Origin: Desulfovibrionaceae bacterium UBA3823
GTDB lineage: Bacteria > Desulfobacterota > Desulfovibrionia > Desulfovibrionales > Desulfovibrionaceae
Assembly (NCBI GenBank): GCA_002369295.1
Contig: DFDR01000072.1
Span: 1 to 6,417 of the forward strand
Length of the DNA stretch: 6,417 nt
Direction of reading: 5' to 3'
The notes under the pieces were generated by a model. The model was not told the origin of the DNA. It made no database searches and saw nothing but the letters and a program-made list of their open reading frames with translations. Below are positions 5,901 through 6,417 of the stretch, in pieces (the first letter of the stretch is position 1; each line of letters begins with the position of its first letter). The translations under genes were made by a program, and so were the position numbers.

Positions 5901-6137
5901 GGGCAGGACCGGGCGGTTGAAAGGTTGCAGGAGCTGGCTAGTGTACGGCCTGGCCCTGGCCGGCGCAAGCTCTGGAACGCATTGCGGCACGGGCGGCTGG
6001 AAGGCTGGAAGGCATGCATGAAAGGCTGGAAAAGTGATGCCGATCGGGGTAGTAATTGTTCTTTCCTATGCAATGAAGCGTCGCCGTCCGGAACTCTTCC
6101 TGCCAGCGTCGCAACCGATACCCTTGTGGAGAAGCGC
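5901..6137. promoter_or_regulatory. Divergent intergenic region with GGCTGGAA repeats
   Basis: This 237-base gap between two divergent genes must hold promoters for both if the 5900 start is right. GGCTGGAA occurs at 5995-6002, 6003-6010 and 6024-6031, the first two in tandem. The stretch 6030-6075 is AT-richer than its surroundings and is the best place for promoters, but I could not assign boxes with proper spacing. Part of the gap (up to 5990) would become coding if the GTG start were used instead. Confidence 0.45.
6128..6131 (+). promoter_or_regulatory. Ribosome binding site of the Pro/Ala-rich gene
   Basis: GGAG lies six bases before the ATG at 6138. It is the main reason for accepting this start, since the N-terminus itself is low-complexity. 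Confidence 0.7.
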
Positions 6138-6417
6138 ATGCCTGAATCCAAGCCAGTCGCGCCTGCGGCACCCGGCACTCCGTCAGCGGCACCCGGCACC
6201 CCGCCTGCGGCGCCGTCTGCCCCTGCTGCGGGAGCAGCGTCCAAGCCCCTGCCCCGGCAGGAGAAGGCGCCCGCAGGGGCGAAGTCCTTCAGGGCCAAGC
6301 CCGAGCGCATACCCCTGACCGGCAGGGACGACCTCGCCGTCAAACCCGTCCAGCCCCAGGATGCCAAGCCTGCCGGCAAGACCAAGCAGGTTCCCACGCC
6401 CCAGGCGACCCCGGCCG
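6138..6417 (+). CDS. Pro/Ala/Lys-rich protein, N-terminal part (runs off window)
   Basis: The frame opens at the ATG at 6138 and has no stop to the window end, giving 93 codons plus one base. The visible part is low-complexity: rich in Pro, Ala and Lys, with almost no hydrophobic residues, no signal peptide and no membrane segment, so it looks like a disordered N-terminal extension or linker. The 14-mer GCGGCACCCGGCAC at 6165-6178 recurs at 6186-6199, a 7-codon period giving a repeated AAPGTP motif. Two short less biased stretches, KSFRAKPERIPLTGRDDLAV and KPVQPQDAKPAGK, follow. A good GGAG site precedes the start, and the third codon positions in the second half are mostly G or C, supporting translation. 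The function cannot be told without the C-terminal domain. It is transcribed divergently from the membrane-protein gene. Confidence 0.7.
   Translation, partial: MPESKPVAPAAPGTPSAAPGTPPAAPSAPAAGAASKPLPRQEKAPAGAKSFRAKPERIPLTGRDDLAVKPVQPQDAKPAGKTKQVPTPQATPA

Noticed and set aside
5901..5990. An N-terminal extension of the membrane protein from GTG 5990
   Set aside because: The extra 30 residues are polar, Pro/Arg-rich and have no ribosome binding site. The ATG at 5900 starts just before the first hydrophobic segment, though it too lacks a strong site.
5795..6397. A 200-codon reverse-strand frame over the divergent region
   Set aside because: It overlaps both the membrane-protein gene and the forward gene at 6138, which has a good ribosome binding site. 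Its composition matches a shadow frame.

Overview
This is a GC-rich bacterial window (roughly 65% G+C by eye, strong G/C preference at third codon positions). It carries four ordinary chromosomal genes and one partial gene of unknown function. The gene set (selD, a biosynthetic threonine deaminase with two regulatory ACT-like domains, a short CstA-type carrier) and the protein style would fit a sulfate-reducing Desulfovibrio-like bacterium. That assignment is an inference from style and gene content; no marker in the window proves it.

Layout. 1-600 (+): C-terminal 199 residues of selenide, water dikinase (SelD), cut by the window edge. 601-1014: a 414-base gap with a possible stem-loop after selD and the ribosome binding site of the next gene. 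1015-2553 (+): complete threonine ammonia-lyase (ilvA), followed by a strong intrinsic terminator at 2578-2618. 2629-2872: a 122-base non-coding unit present twice in tandem (118 of 122 bases identical), each copy with the same nested inverted repeats. 2899-3089: a 191-base AT-richer element with 25-bp terminal inverted repeats (23 of 25 matching), flanked by an exact 9-base direct repeat TTTTCGCAA. This has the anatomy of a small non-autonomous transposable element (MITE-like). 3105-3197: nothing recognisable. 3198-3240: terminator for the reverse-strand gene cstA, at 3278-4729. 4730-4922: a gap with the terminator of the preceding gene and a short hairpin in the cstA leader. 4923-5900 (-): polytopic membrane protein of unknown function. 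5901-6137: divergent intergenic region with three copies of GGCTGGAA. 6138-6417 (+): start of a Pro/Ala/Lys-rich protein that runs off the window.

How the genes work together. SelD supplies selenophosphate for selenocysteine synthesis. IlvA makes 2-oxobutanoate, the first committed step toward isoleucine. CstA is a predicted importer for pyruvate or peptides. They are separated by terminators and long gaps, so they look like single transcription units rather than one operon. No defence, phage, CRISPR or biosynthetic cluster is visible. The most interesting sequence is non-coding: the two neighbouring repeat structures between ilvA and cstA.
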